From Citrobacter koseri ATCC BAA-895 (GTDB taxonomy: Bacteria; Pseudomonadota; Gammaproteobacteria; Enterobacterales; Enterobacteriaceae): a stretch of 64,000 nucleotides of DNA. A model generated the notes under the pieces. It did not search any database and was not told the origin of the DNA. It saw only the letters and a list, made by a program, of their open reading frames with translations. Numbering within the stretch: the first letter of the stretch is position 1; every line of letters begins with the position of its first letter. Positions 18,335 to 28,106 of this stretch are shown piece by piece. The stretch lies in assembly GCF_000018045.1 (NCBI RefSeq), contig NC_009792.1:3224001-3288000 (forward strand). The letters are read 5' to 3'. Made by a program: the position numbers and the translations under genes.

Positions 18335-18529
18335 ATGAATAGCGACAGATTTTTACGCTTACGCCAGGTGGAAGACAAAATCGGCTTCGGTAAATCGTGG
18401 ATTTATCGGCAAATTCAGCTGCAACAGTTTCCGCCATTCATCCGACTCAACAGCCGCCACGTCGCCTGGCTGGAAAGCGAGGTGGATGCCTGGATCCACC
18501 AGCGCATCCGCCTCACCCGCGATGTCTGA
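18335..18529 (+). CDS. AlpA-family transcriptional regulator
   Basis: A 64-residue helix-turn-helix protein (RLRQVEDKIGFGKSWIYRQI, then FPPFIRL and WLESEVDAWI), the AlpA/MerR-like excisionase-regulator fold that controls integrase or excision genes in ICEs and prophages. ATG 18335 is preferred over 18329 because AGGAGG at 18322-18327 has correct spacing to it only. It lies just before parB, as in related elements. It is one of the few backbone genes without a visible lesion. Confidence 0.85.
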   Translation: MNSDRFLRLRQVEDKIGFGKSWIYRQIQLQQFPPFIRLNSRHVAWLESEVDAWIHQRIRLTRDV

Positions 18530-18545
18530 ATGCCGGAGGAAAATT

Positions 18546-19397
18546 ATGTGCGCTTCACACCTGCTCAACCGCTGACTTCACGGTGCCAGCACTACCGGAG
18601 AACAGGAAATAGTCCAGGTCAGTCTGGAACAAATCCAGTCGTTCTCCCTCAATCCTCGCGTCACCCGCAACCCCGGCTATGACGTACTGAAAGCGTCAAT
18701 TCTTGCCCGTGAGCTGGATAACCCACCGGTGTTGACCCGTCGCCCCGGTGATGAAAAATATATGCTCGCCAGCGGCGGGAATACGCGCCTCGCCATCCTC
18801 AATGAACTGTGGCAGGAGACGAAGGATGAGCGTTACCACCGCGTCTGCTGGCCGTTCAGACCGTGGCCGGAAACGCTGTCACCGCAGCAAGGCGAAGTCC
18901 AGTGCCTGATCGGCCATCTGGCCGAAAGCGACCTGCATAACGGATTGATGTTTATCGAACGCGCGGAAAGGATCCTGCACCTGCGCGATCTTTACCAGGA
19001 GGCAGGCATTGAATGCTCGACGCAGCTGGCGCTGGCGGAGCAACTCACCCGCGACGGCTATCCCGTCAGCCCGTCGCAAATCAGCCGGATGCTACAGACC
19101 GTAGACTGGCTGCTGCCCTGCATCCCCAACGCGCTATACGGCGGCCTGACCCGAAAGATTATCGATCGCCTGCTGGCGCTACGCAGCGCAGCGGAACAGG
19201 TGTGGGCAAAGCTGATACCGCTGGAGCGCCAGCCCGAATTTACCGACCTGTTCAGCACCGCCCTCGCCACCTTCAACGGCGAGCCGGAAGCCGTGGTACC
19301 ACAACTGGTGCAGGACGAACTGCTCGGCGAGATGAGCTCATGGCTGTTTGACCAGCGCCCGCATAGCTGCGCAAAACGCCCACCGTCGGCCATATGA
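18546..19397 (+). pseudogene. ParB-family ICE protein, interrupted by TGA at codon 10 and truncated
   Basis: ATG 18546 has a good ribosome site (GGAGG at 18536-18540) but codon 10 (18573-18575) is TGA. The same frame is open immediately after and reads QEIVQVSLEQIQSFSLNPR, the ParB-like nuclease domain start, then ASGGNTRLAIL (the ParB active-site box) and a helix-turn-helix region. The frame runs to WLFDQRP and then, from about 19358, reads out of frame into traC sequence to a stop at 19397. So the 5' end has a nonsense codon and the 3' end is lost at a deletion junction. Internal starts such as GTG 18729 would remove the N-terminal part of the domain. Confidence 0.8.
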
Positions 19398-21187
19398 CCG
19401 GAGAGTCTGCACGCGGCGACGGCATTAACGCGCTGTTCGATCTGCTGCCGGAAGGGGTGATTATGGCGCTGACCATCGTCGTCTGGCCGCAGGACCGGCT
19501 GGAGGAACATTTAAGTCGCCTCAGCGACCGCGCCATCGGCGAGAACGTCGAATCGGAGTACACCAAAAAAGACTGTCAGGAGGTGCGCCACTGGCTGAAG
19601 GACGGCCACAAACTCTACCGCAGCGCGCTGGCGTTTTATCTTTCCGCCCCGGATAACGGCGAACTGACCCGACGCGTGCGCAGCCTGAACAGTCTGCTGC
19701 TGAATGCGGGTATGGTCCCGGTACAGGAAAATGACGAACTCGCCCCGCTCAGTTCGTGGCTGCGCTGGCTGCCGATGTGTTTCGACCCAGCGCGGGACAA
19801 GCGCCAGCTCTACACCCGCTTCAGCTTTGTGCAGCACCTCGCCAACCTGCTGCCGCTATTTGGCCGCGAGAGCGGCACCGGGCATCCGGGCGTCAGCTAC
19901 TTTAACCGGGGAGGCGGGATGTTGTGCTGGGATCCGCTCAACCGCGAGGACCGCGCCCAGAACAGGCACCTGTTATTGCTCGGCCCAACTGGCGCAGGCA
20001 AATCCGCCACCCTGAACGCCAAAATCGCGCAACTGATGGCGCTGCATCGCCCGCGCCTTTTTATCGTCGAGGCGGGCAACTCGTTCGGGCTGATGGCCGA
20101 TTACGCCCGTGAGCATGGCCTGACGGTGAATAAAATCAGCCTGAAACCCGGCTCCGGCATCACGCTGCCGCTATTTGCTGATGCCTGGAAGCTGGCGGAA
20201 AGCGATGTGCCTTCAGCAGAACCAGATGATGACGATCCCGAAGATGCCGATAACGAACAACGCGATCTGCTGGGCGAGATGGAGATCACGGCCCGCCTGA
20301 TGATCACTGGCGGCTAACTGAAAGAAGACGCCCGCCTGACTCGCTCTGACCGGGCATTAATTCGCGAAGCGATTCTGCACGCGGCCCGGCTCACCGCTCG
20401 CGAGCAGAGACAGACGCTGACACAGGATCTCCGCGACGCCCTGTTCACGCTGGCACAGGATGTAGCACTACCGGAATCCCGCCGTAACCGGCTGTGGGAG
20501 ATGGGCGAAGCGATGAATATATTCTGCTCCGGGTTTGAGGGTGAACTGTTTAACCGTGAAGGCGAGGCCTGGCCGGAAGCGGATATCACTCTGGTGGATC
20601 TGGCGATGTTTGCCCGCGAAGGTTACGAAGCGCAACTGGCGATTGCCTATATCTCGCTGATTAACCATATCAACAACTTCGGCGAACGTGACCAGCATCT
20701 GGCTCGTCCCATCGTTAATATTACCGACGAAGCGCATATCATCACCGTCAACCCGCTACTGGCGCGGTTTCTGACGAAGGGTTTGAAGATGTGGCGCAAG
20801 TTGGGGATCTGGCTTTGGCTGGCAACGCAGAACCTGAGCGACTTCCCGGATGATGCGAAGAAACTGCTCAATATGATCGAGTGGTGGGAGCTACTGGTGA
20901 TGCCACCCAAGGAGGTGGAGCAGGTTAGCCGCTTTAAATTCCTGACGCCGGAACAGCGACAGCTCCTGCTAAGTGCGACCAAAGCGCCGGGGAAATATAC
21001 CGAAGGCGTGGTGCTTTCGCCGCGTGTTGAGGCACTGTTCCGCGTGGTTTCCCCTGCCCTGTGGCTGGCTCTGGGGATGACGGAGAAGCATGAGAAGGCA
21101 GAGCGCATGCGGATTATGCGGGAGTTTGGGTGTAGTGAGCTGGAGGCGGCGGTGAGGGTGGCAGAAAGGTGCTTTGTCAGTGGCTGA
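19367..21187 (+). pseudogene. TraC/VirB4-like conjugative ATPase (PFL_4706 family), 5' deleted, nonsense codon
   Basis: C-terminal two thirds of the transfer ATPase that powers type IV secretion. The frame opens in LRKTPTVGHMTGESARGDG, an internal segment of the family, so the N-terminus is gone. Walker A is LLGPTGAGKSAT, Walker B NITDEAHII, and the C-terminal LATQNLSDFP motif is present. A TAA at 20315-20317 follows MITGG; the same frame continues with LKEDARLTRSDRALI, which suggests a point mutation of a glutamate or similar codon. With no start region, no coupling protein and a stop, it cannot be functional. Confidence 0.85.
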
Positions 21188-21367
21188 GTGAGCCACTTGA
21201 ATCGAGTATCGCTTTATCCAAATTGCAATTCAATCTGACTGGCAGGCCTGTGCTAGACAACGGACATGAAAATGATCCTCGCGCATTAATAGGCCATGTA
21301 GATCGTTGCAGGTGTTAATTAACATAGGGTAATATCTTCAAAATCGATAAATTAAAGGTTTTCCTAA

Positions 21368-22063
21368 ATGAGCAACGCTACTGATTGGATTTCTGCTGGA
21401 GCGAATATAGTGATGGCCGTCACTGCATTTATGGCTTATCGTGTCGGTCGAAATTACTTATTAAACTTAACTAATAATGACGCATACAAATTAGCATTTG
21501 AAATAAAGGATGAATTATTACCTAACCTAAAAAAGGCTGTTAGATTCATTTATAGATATAACTCAATAGAACGTTTATTAAATGAATTATTGAACGATAA
21601 AAAGATCAACACCAGAAAAATAAAAACCATTTTCAATCGTTCACTGGCGATTAGAGGTAGTTACTTAAACATAAAAAAGCAAGAGAAAAGTGTTAAACTT
21701 TCTTTAAGGAAGCTAGATGGGTACGGATGGGGTTCCATTGGGAAAAAAGAAGTCTTCCTTGAAGAAATTACAAATGCCTCATCATTGTTAGAAGCAACTT
21801 GCGATAAATTTGATGATGAAATTGATTCTTTTGTTTCTGCTGTATTTGGGGTCGAGTCCATAGAAGGAGATATCGAATTTGATATAAGCAAAGCCACTTT
21901 GGATGAAAATTATTCATTAGATACTAGACATATAAATAAATTATTAGACTTAATAACAAAAATAAGATCGTCAAGAGATAGCCTTGATCATTCATATGAA
22001 AAATACATGGCTAATGATAACTATATTGGGTTATTTTTCAAACGACAAAAAGGTCATATTTAA
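21368..22063 (+). CDS. Hypothetical membrane-anchored protein, ICE cargo
   Basis: A 231-residue protein with one N-terminal membrane segment (WISAGANIVMAVTAFMAYRVG) and a long, charged, mostly helical cytoplasmic part with many lysines. It is AT-rich, unlike the traC gene 180 bp upstream, so it was acquired separately. A single membrane helix plus helical tail resembles small accessory proteins in phage-defence loci, but I recognise no family. ATG 21368 follows a short AAAGG. Confidence 0.55.
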   Translation: MSNATDWISAGANIVMAVTAFMAYRVGRNYLLNLTNNDAYKLAFEIKDELLPNLKKAVRFIYRYNSIERLLNELLNDKKINTRKIKTIFNRSLAIRGSYLNIKKQEKSVKLSLRKLDGYGWGSIGKKEVFLEEITNASSLLEATCDKFDDEIDSFVSAVFGVESIEGDIEFDISKATLDENYSLDTRHINKLLDLITKIRSSRDSLDHSYEKYMANDNYIGLFFKRQKGHI

Positions 22064-22226
22064 AGGTATTACCTAATTAACTGATAGCATGCTATATAGG
22101 AGTTTACAATAGATTACTTTAAACTTCGGCTCAATCAGTGGCAGTAGCTTTTTGCTAATTATAGCCATTTTAATACACATTTAAGTTAGTTGAAAATTAA
22201 TTTTTACAACAAAGAGATTTTATATC

Positions 22227-22891
22227 ATGAATCATGATGGATATAATTTAAAATTCGAAGCTGAAAATGGAAAATCAAAAAAACTAAAGGCTACATTTAA
22301 TCAAGTTTCAGATATTAGAAAATTTGAGGTCGAGCTTTACTGGAAAAGGGCAACTTACTTCTGGGCATTAATAGTTGTTGCCTTTACTGGATACTTCTCT
22401 ATTCTGTCATCAGAACATATACCAAGTAAGTTCTTTTTATCATTTGTGGTCTCGTGTATTGGTTTTATTTTTACTTTTGCATGGTTTCTTTCAAGCAGAG
22501 GGAGTAAATATTGGCAAGAAAATTGGGAGAACCACTTAGACTTGTTAGAGGATAAAGTAACTGACCCTCTATACAAAACTTTACTTGAGAGACCAGGTTA
22601 CGAAAATCTCGCCGAGAAATTTATAACGGGCCCCATGAGTGTATCTGTTTCTAAAATTAATCAATGGGTCAGTTTTTTATAGTGTTCGTCTGGCTTTTAT
22701 TAACAGCATTTTCTACTTATAACTCTTTATTTTCTCTTCATTTATCTTCGGATAAATGGTTAAAAATCATCCTATACATATTCATCTTAATTGCTACTTT
22801 ATTCTCCTGCGTTATGATGTTTAGCTTCGGGAAAACTCACAAAGATAAGCACTCTCCGCTTGTCGTAGAACGGAAAACAGCAATTGAATAG
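22227..22891 (+). CDS. RipA-family octameric membrane protein, split by a -1 frame shift
   Basis: Two overlapping frames together give one RipA-like protein. The first (22227-22682) has FEVELYWKRATYFWA, two membrane segments, RGSKYWQENWENHLDLLEDK and ends SKINQWVSFL at a TAG. The second frame continues FFIVFVWLLLTAFSTYNS with two more membrane segments to 22891. The junction is AGT TTT TTA TAG: U_UUU_UUA is a classical -1 slippery heptamer at 22673-22679, and a -1 slip gives exactly the second frame. Either frameshifting is programmed, or one T was lost from a run of seven. A functional role is unknown. Confidence 0.65.
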
Positions 22892-23111
22892 GTAGCCTTA
22901 CGTTGTGGGGATGAGTGTGAATAATCACTATAACTAAAGAAAAAATATTTACCAATTTAGTTCTCCTCCACGAGACGCAATTAATGCCACCTGCTATGCA
23001 GGTGGCATTTACTGGGCTAGATTATGCTTAATTCATTTGAATTTATGTGATACAGTGATGCAGAAAAGCCCCGAGCAAGAAGTGGATTCTGCTTCTTAGA
23101 CCGAAATTAGA

Positions 23112-23927
23112 ATGGAGATTATTAACATGGAAATAACTATAGCTGAGTTTGTTCCCACCTTAAATGAATACGTAGATGTTCATATAAAAAACCCCGACCC
23201 CGAAATTAAAATAAAAGTGGATGATTTTTGTGACTTTCCTGGACCAGAAAATTGTCAAAGTAAAATAGAGAAAATAAAAAAGAAAAAAAGAAACTCCCTT
23301 TTAAACAGCTTTAATAAAAGAGTTGATGATGTAATCATGCTCAATAGATATGCACTGCATCAATACAATATAAATGCAGAGAAAATTGCCCCGTTATTTA
23401 AAAATTACGATGAACAGCATGGTGGAATGTTTAGCATTATTTATGACGAGCATGATGAAACTAAAGTTGATTGTGCTCGAATGGGCTTCATCAATTTCAA
23501 CTATGTTTGCGAACTATTAACAGCAAAGAAAATTGCTGATGAAGGTTTGATAATTCATTTGTGGGCAACAATTGAACAGTTTGTTAAGCGAGCCATAATA
23601 ATCATGGGAGGCGAGGAGAAAGAAATGCCTTTTAAATGGCATGAGCTGAAAAGATTATCTACCAAAAATGGGATTGATTTAGAATCCCTTCCATCATATG
23701 CCATAATTAATGAAATTAGAGTTGTTAACAATAAAATAAAACATCTTTATATAGTTGATGATGAACTTAGTAAATACCCTGGCTTTGAAAAATATAAAGG
23801 TAAAAAAATGAGTCTTGTCGACTACAGGACGCATGAATACGCTTTGGCAACATATCATTTTATGAATAGATTAGTTATGTTTATGGGACCGATTATAAGT
23901 TATGCGCCAGATAGAATCATTGATTAG
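23112..23927 (+). CDS. Hypothetical protein with HEPN-like EIRxxxNxxKH motif
   Basis: A 271-residue soluble protein. Near residues 197-208 it reads INEIRVVNNKIKH, which resembles the (E/D)LRxxxNxxKH signature of HEPN-type helical domains found in RNA-targeting toxins and abortive-infection proteins. The N-terminus has a KIEKIKKKKRNS basic stretch. ATG 23112 or ATG 23127 could be the start. AT-rich cargo of the ICE. The HEPN assignment rests on one short motif and is tentative. Confidence 0.5.
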   Translation: MEIINMEITIAEFVPTLNEYVDVHIKNPDPEIKIKVDDFCDFPGPENCQSKIEKIKKKKRNSLLNSFNKRVDDVIMLNRYALHQYNINAEKIAPLFKNYDEQHGGMFSIIYDEHDETKVDCARMGFINFNYVCELLTAKKIADEGLIIHLWATIEQFVKRAIIIMGGEEKEMPFKWHELKRLSTKNGIDLESLPSYAIINEIRVVNNKIKHLYIVDDELSKYPGFEKYKGKKMSLVDYRTHEYALATYHFMNRLVMFMGPIISYAPDRIID

Positions 23928-24070
23928 CATAAATAAATTGAAAGATGCGATCATAAATAATACAAATAATGTCCTTTGTGCGCAATAACTCGAGTTCCTA
24001 GAAGCGGATATAACATCCGCTTCTCACTCAAGTAAAAATATATTTCCCAAAAAAGTAGCACCCTCTAAAA

Positions 24071-25424
24071 CTATCCCTTGTTAAACTGTTCCTGCGGCGT
24101 TTCCCACTTTAGTAATCGCTCAACTGCCGTATCTACTGATAAGAGTTGACGGGCCAGTTGCAAACGCTCCATTACCAGTGCCTTCTTTTGCCCATCCAAC
24201 ATTGCCACATCCAGCTCCGCCTCACAAAAAAACTGCTCTATACGCTTATCTTCCGCCCACTGCACCATAATAGCTTTCAATTCGGCCAGACTGACGTTAT
24301 ATGCCTCTTTTTCCCTTCTGATCCGCTCCTTTTCCAGATATCTCTTCTCATCCAGCCCCCACTGGATCCGCCGTGCTTCAGCCTTAACTCTGGCCTCTTC
24401 CTGCTGCTTCTTAATCAGCGGAACAACATCATACATCGCAGAAATGATCTTCGGGATCTGGCTTACAAGCCCACACTGTTTTGTCTGCCGAAACTCAGTC
24501 TGCCATTTTGTTGATGAGTATGGCGAATAAAGCTGTAGCAGAAATCGTCCTGTAGGTAAATTATGTTTAATGACATAGCGAAACGGCTGTTCATGCTTTC
24601 CTCGCATCCAGCGGATGCCTGGTTTCATCGCGAATGTATTGACCATTAATCTCTTTTGCTGGAACATATTCCGTCATTTCAGCTAGGCTAAAGCCGAACA
24701 ACATATCTTCAATGCAAATAATACTTGCTGAAAAAGGGCGCCATAAACTGTCGTAGCGCAAACCTCCCTCTTTTAGATCTTCTTTGATATCGATGCCCTG
24801 ACAATGAAGTCCCTCAGCGCTTTCAGCCAATCGTACCCAATACCCTTGCTTTCCCAATGCAGCAAAGAACCGACTAAGAAAATCGATAGCACTGTTGAAC
24901 CCCGTTTCTGAAACATTCAGATCGAGTAGCTTCTTTTTCGTTGGTTTGTAGTAGCCGTCTTTTGTGACGGAAGAGACGGGAAGGTAAGTTTTGAGATCAT
25001 CAATCAGTGCATAGCCACTACCCGCCGTCCTTGCTCGCTTTCGCGGTGCTGGCATGGCTACTTTAGATGGTACTTTTGTGAGGGGCTGAACGGCCAAACT
25101 GGCTTTGCCTGAAGTTTTTTCTACCTTGCCCTTCTTCAAATCAGGCAATGCTGGCACCGCAGGTGCAGCCCCTTTCGCCAGCGCTTTCCAGTAACCGGCA
25201 AGCGGCCTGGGTATCCGCATTTCTGTACATCGTTTTGCCAGTAACGTTGTACTAATGCCATATTGCGCGGCTATGCGCTCCGCAGGTTCGCGCCAGACGA
25301 GATTGTAGAGTGATTCCCGATCCTGGGGTAACGCATTGCGTGGATTGATATCTGACATTGGTCTCCCTCTCCTTTGGCCGACATTATCAGAAATCGTTGT
25401 CTGCGGGTGATTAACAGAAATCAC
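24071..25424 (-). pseudogene. Conserved hypothetical cargo protein, broken by one-base insertion
   Basis: Two minus-strand frames form one protein of about 440 residues. The first starts MSDINPRNALPQDRESLYNLVWREPAERIAAQYGIS after an upstream extension, a helix-turn-helix-like opening seen in a family of mobile-element hypotheticals (DRESLYxLVW). It reads to DARKA and stops at about 24591. The other frame continues KHEQPFRYVIKHNLP to a coiled-coil-like C-terminus (KKQQEEARVKAEARR). Dropping one A from the AAA run at about 24597-24599 restores a continuous DAR-KHEQ frame. Function unknown; the N-terminal segment may bind DNA. Confidence 0.6.
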
Positions 25425-25549
25425 TTTCCCCCATTAGATTGTAAGCATTTACAAAAAAATGTTCTGTTGGCAATACAGAGTTCCCCCACGCCATTTTTTC
25501 CACCCTGTGGTAAAGCCTGAACTGATGATATCGGCTCAGGAACATCGCC

Positions 25550-26482
25550 ATGAATCTCCACCGGACATTACTTTGCTTACTGATAATGATGCCGTGCGCA
25601 GGTAAAGCCATCACTACACCGGAAATCGCTGCCTCAGCCCTGTCGCCGACGTGCGTAAAATATCAGGTGATCGGTGTCTGCTACTGGCTTTTTTGTTCAC
25701 CGTTTGGCTGCTCGGTACGCACGTCGGTAAAGGTACGCCATTTCCGACCGGACCTGGTGGTATCGGCCTACAGCGTGACCGGGCAAAACCCGTGGGCTGA
25801 GATGTCGCCGCTCAGTTCGCCGCTGCCCGGTATCGCCGAAGCCGGTGGCGATACAAATCCCCGCACTGTCGGCCAGCACAGCAAAGTCCGCTTTAAAAAT
25901 GCTGATGCGATTGGCTTCCCTGCCGGTGATGCGCTGGCAAACTTCTTTGCCCAGTTTGGCTACGTCTGCGCCCCGTCGTCACAACCTTTTCTCCCTTATT
26001 TTCTCAGCACGCTGGATGCGCTCGCCTGGCGCAGCGGTGTACCGGAAATGTTCTACCCAGAGGCGTTAACGCCAGGGCTGCGCGAAGTCAGCAAAGACGG
26101 TGATATGTGGGGCAATGTCTACCCACGAGCCGGGGCGCTCAGCCAGACGCATGACTATAAGGCCGGGGCGGTCATCGCCCAACGCGTTGCCGATCTGGTA
26201 ACGCGCAGTGGTCAGCCGCATGTTTATATTCCGCTGACTGCCTCTTCACACGACGGATACTGGCCGCCAGATCCTGTTATGGAAGGCGACAGCAGTAACC
26301 ATCAGTGGCAGATGCTGGCTCCCAAAAAGTCTGCCTCCTGCGCCATTTTCCCGGATGGGTCTACCACCGACTCTTACGCCGATAAACTGGCAGAAGACGG
26401 TGCATATGTCTGGACGCTGTGGCGCCCCTATAAATGCTGCCCGCGTCGTGGGCAAACCTTTCTTGGCAGCAGCGGAGGTTAA
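25550..26482 (+). CDS. ICE conjugative protein TIGR03756 (TraU-like)
   Basis: A 310-residue periplasmic protein: signal peptide MNLHRTLLCLLIMMPCAGKA, then many cysteines and LSPTCVKYQVIGVCYWLFCSP, the TraU-like signature of TIGR03756 in PFGI-1-class ICEs. It is likely part of the mating-pair assembly at the outer membrane. The gene reads through without a lesion, as does the next one, unlike most of the backbone. It is followed after 2 bp by TIGR03755, so the two are translationally linked. Confidence 0.85.
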   Translation: MNLHRTLLCLLIMMPCAGKAITTPEIAASALSPTCVKYQVIGVCYWLFCSPFGCSVRTSVKVRHFRPDLVVSAYSVTGQNPWAEMSPLSSPLPGIAEAGGDTNPRTVGQHSKVRFKNADAIGFPAGDALANFFAQFGYVCAPSSQPFLPYFLSTLDALAWRSGVPEMFYPEALTPGLREVSKDGDMWGNVYPRAGALSQTHDYKAGAVIAQRVADLVTRSGQPHVYIPLTASSHDGYWPPDPVMEGDSSNHQWQMLAPKKSASCAIFPDGSTTDSYADKLAEDGAYVWTLWRPYKCCPRRGQTFLGSSGG

Positions 26483-26484
26483 CT

Positions 26485-27852
26485 ATGCGCTCAGCTTACT
26501 GTCTTCTGTTCGTCGCCTTTCTCGCTCCGGCAGACGACAAATATCAATACAAACAACAGGGGGCGATCAGCGACTGGATGTATTACCGCATCGGCGGCGG
26601 TGCGGCCATCTCTCCACCGCCAACCCGGCGTAACACCTTCCCGCTAACGGCAGGTGTAAGCTGGAACAGCGATATGATGTGCGGCAATTTCGATATCGAC
26701 ACCACAGTCCGTAATCAGCTCAACGGCGTGACGGACGGCTTCCAGCAACTGATGGGAGAAGTCATCGAAAGCGCAACCAGCGCGGTCGCCAGCCTGCCCG
26801 CAATGGTGATCCAGCGAGCCAATCCCCAGCTCTACGATCTGCTGACCAACGGTGTGCTTCAGGGACGCCTCGACTTCGATAAGTCACTGTTAAGCTGCCA
26901 GAATATGGCAGGCAAGATGACCGATTATGCGCTCGGTCCGGCATGGACGCAGAGCGCCCAGGCGGAGAACTATCAGGGAATTGCGGCCAGCGAAAAAGAC
27001 GCCGTTCGTGCTGACCAGAGAGCAGCCGAAGAAGCGGCAGAGAAAGGCAAACGCTGGGTTGGTGGCGAACATCGCGGCGGTAAAGGCCAGCCGCCCATCA
27101 AACTGATACGCGATACGACGGTTGCAGGCTACAACATCCTCAATAATCGTAGCGCGACCAGCACCGGTTCCGTCTCTGGCAGTGACTGCCAGGGTGAGTT
27201 ATGTCAGGTCTGGAGCAAGCCCGATGACGCCGCACAATGGCTGACGCGGGTAGTTGGCGAACAGACTATTAACGTCGCCCCGGATAACGATCAATCCGGC
27301 GGCACTGACCAGCAAAGCGGCGCACAATCCGGCGTCGGGCTGACGCCGCTTATTCAGGAAGAAAAGGATAAGATCCAGCCGCTGATTATCGATATGGTGA
27401 ACCGCAGCCAGCCCGTTAATGATGACACACTGGCGCAGGCCAGCGGCGGCGAACTACATCTGACGCGCGGCGTGATTGAGGCGCTGCGCGACGATCCCGA
27501 TGCAGCGGTGCTTATCCAGCGGCTCTCCGGCGAACTGGCTCTCTCCCGCGTGATGGAGCAGGCGCTGATGGCCCGGCGCACACTGCTGGCAGGAATGCGC
27601 GAACCCAATGTCTCCGGAGAAAAAGAGGCACAAACCGCGCTGACCCAGACCACCGCCCAGCTCGACCAGGAACTGTCTCAGCTCAAGCTGGAGCTGGATA
27701 TGCGTCAGGCGCTGGCGGATAACGCCGCGCTCACCATCCTTGAACGCCAGACCATGCGGGCGAAGACCAAAGGCCAGGCGGTCGGCGTAGAGGACGACAC
27801 CGATAAACGGGTGGACGATCTCAGCAAGCCCACAGGTGGAGAGGCGCAATGA
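26485..27852 (+). CDS. ICE conjugative protein TIGR03755 (TraH-like)
   Basis: A 455-residue protein of the integrating conjugative element family TIGR03755. It starts at ATG 26485, preceded by GGAGG; longer in-frame readings to 26434 are not needed. It has a short signal-like N-terminus (MRSAYCLLFVAFLAPA), the conserved YYRIGGG and WNSDMMCGNFD segment, and a long helical C-terminus (residues 300-440) rich in Gln and Leu. Its predicted role is in mating-pair formation, exported to the periplasm. The stop overlaps the next start (ATGA). Confidence 0.85.
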   Translation: MRSAYCLLFVAFLAPADDKYQYKQQGAISDWMYYRIGGGAAISPPPTRRNTFPLTAGVSWNSDMMCGNFDIDTTVRNQLNGVTDGFQQLMGEVIESATSAVASLPAMVIQRANPQLYDLLTNGVLQGRLDFDKSLLSCQNMAGKMTDYALGPAWTQSAQAENYQGIAASEKDAVRADQRAAEEAAEKGKRWVGGEHRGGKGQPPIKLIRDTTVAGYNILNNRSATSTGSVSGSDCQGELCQVWSKPDDAAQWLTRVVGEQTINVAPDNDQSGGTDQQSGAQSGVGLTPLIQEEKDKIQPLIIDMVNRSQPVNDDTLAQASGGELHLTRGVIEALRDDPDAAVLIQRLSGELALSRVMEQALMARRTLLAGMREPNVSGEKEAQTALTQTTAQLDQELSQLKLELDMRQALADNAALTILERQTMRAKTKGQAVGVEDDTDKRVDDLSKPTGGEAQ

Positions 27853-28106
27853 AGCGGCTGATGCTGTCCGGCACCCTGCTGCTGATCTGCATCGCAGCGA
27901 CATTTTACCTGGCATCAGGTAACACGCCGCAGATTAACCGCAGCGATCTGCTGCTCTGGCGTATAACACTGTACGCTGCAATGTCCGGTGTGGGCTGGCG
28001 TCTGTACGATCGCTTCCCACCTTATCGCCCGACAATTCGTCGCATCACCCTGTGGTTTATCGTGCTGATTGCGCTCAATGAGATCGCGCCGGAGGTATTC
28101 CGGTGA
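27849..28106 (+). CDS. Small ICE inner-membrane protein
   Basis: 85 residues with an N-terminal membrane helix (MLSGTLLLICIAATFYLASG) and two further hydrophobic segments. It lies between TIGR03755 and traG and overlaps each by 4 bp, as in related ICEs, where a gene of this size is usual. It is probably part of the transfer apparatus, but no function is known. Confidence 0.7.
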   Translation: MKRLMLSGTLLLICIAATFYLASGNTPQINRSDLLLWRITLYAAMSGVGWRLYDRFPPYRPTIRRITLWFIVLIALNEIAPEVFR

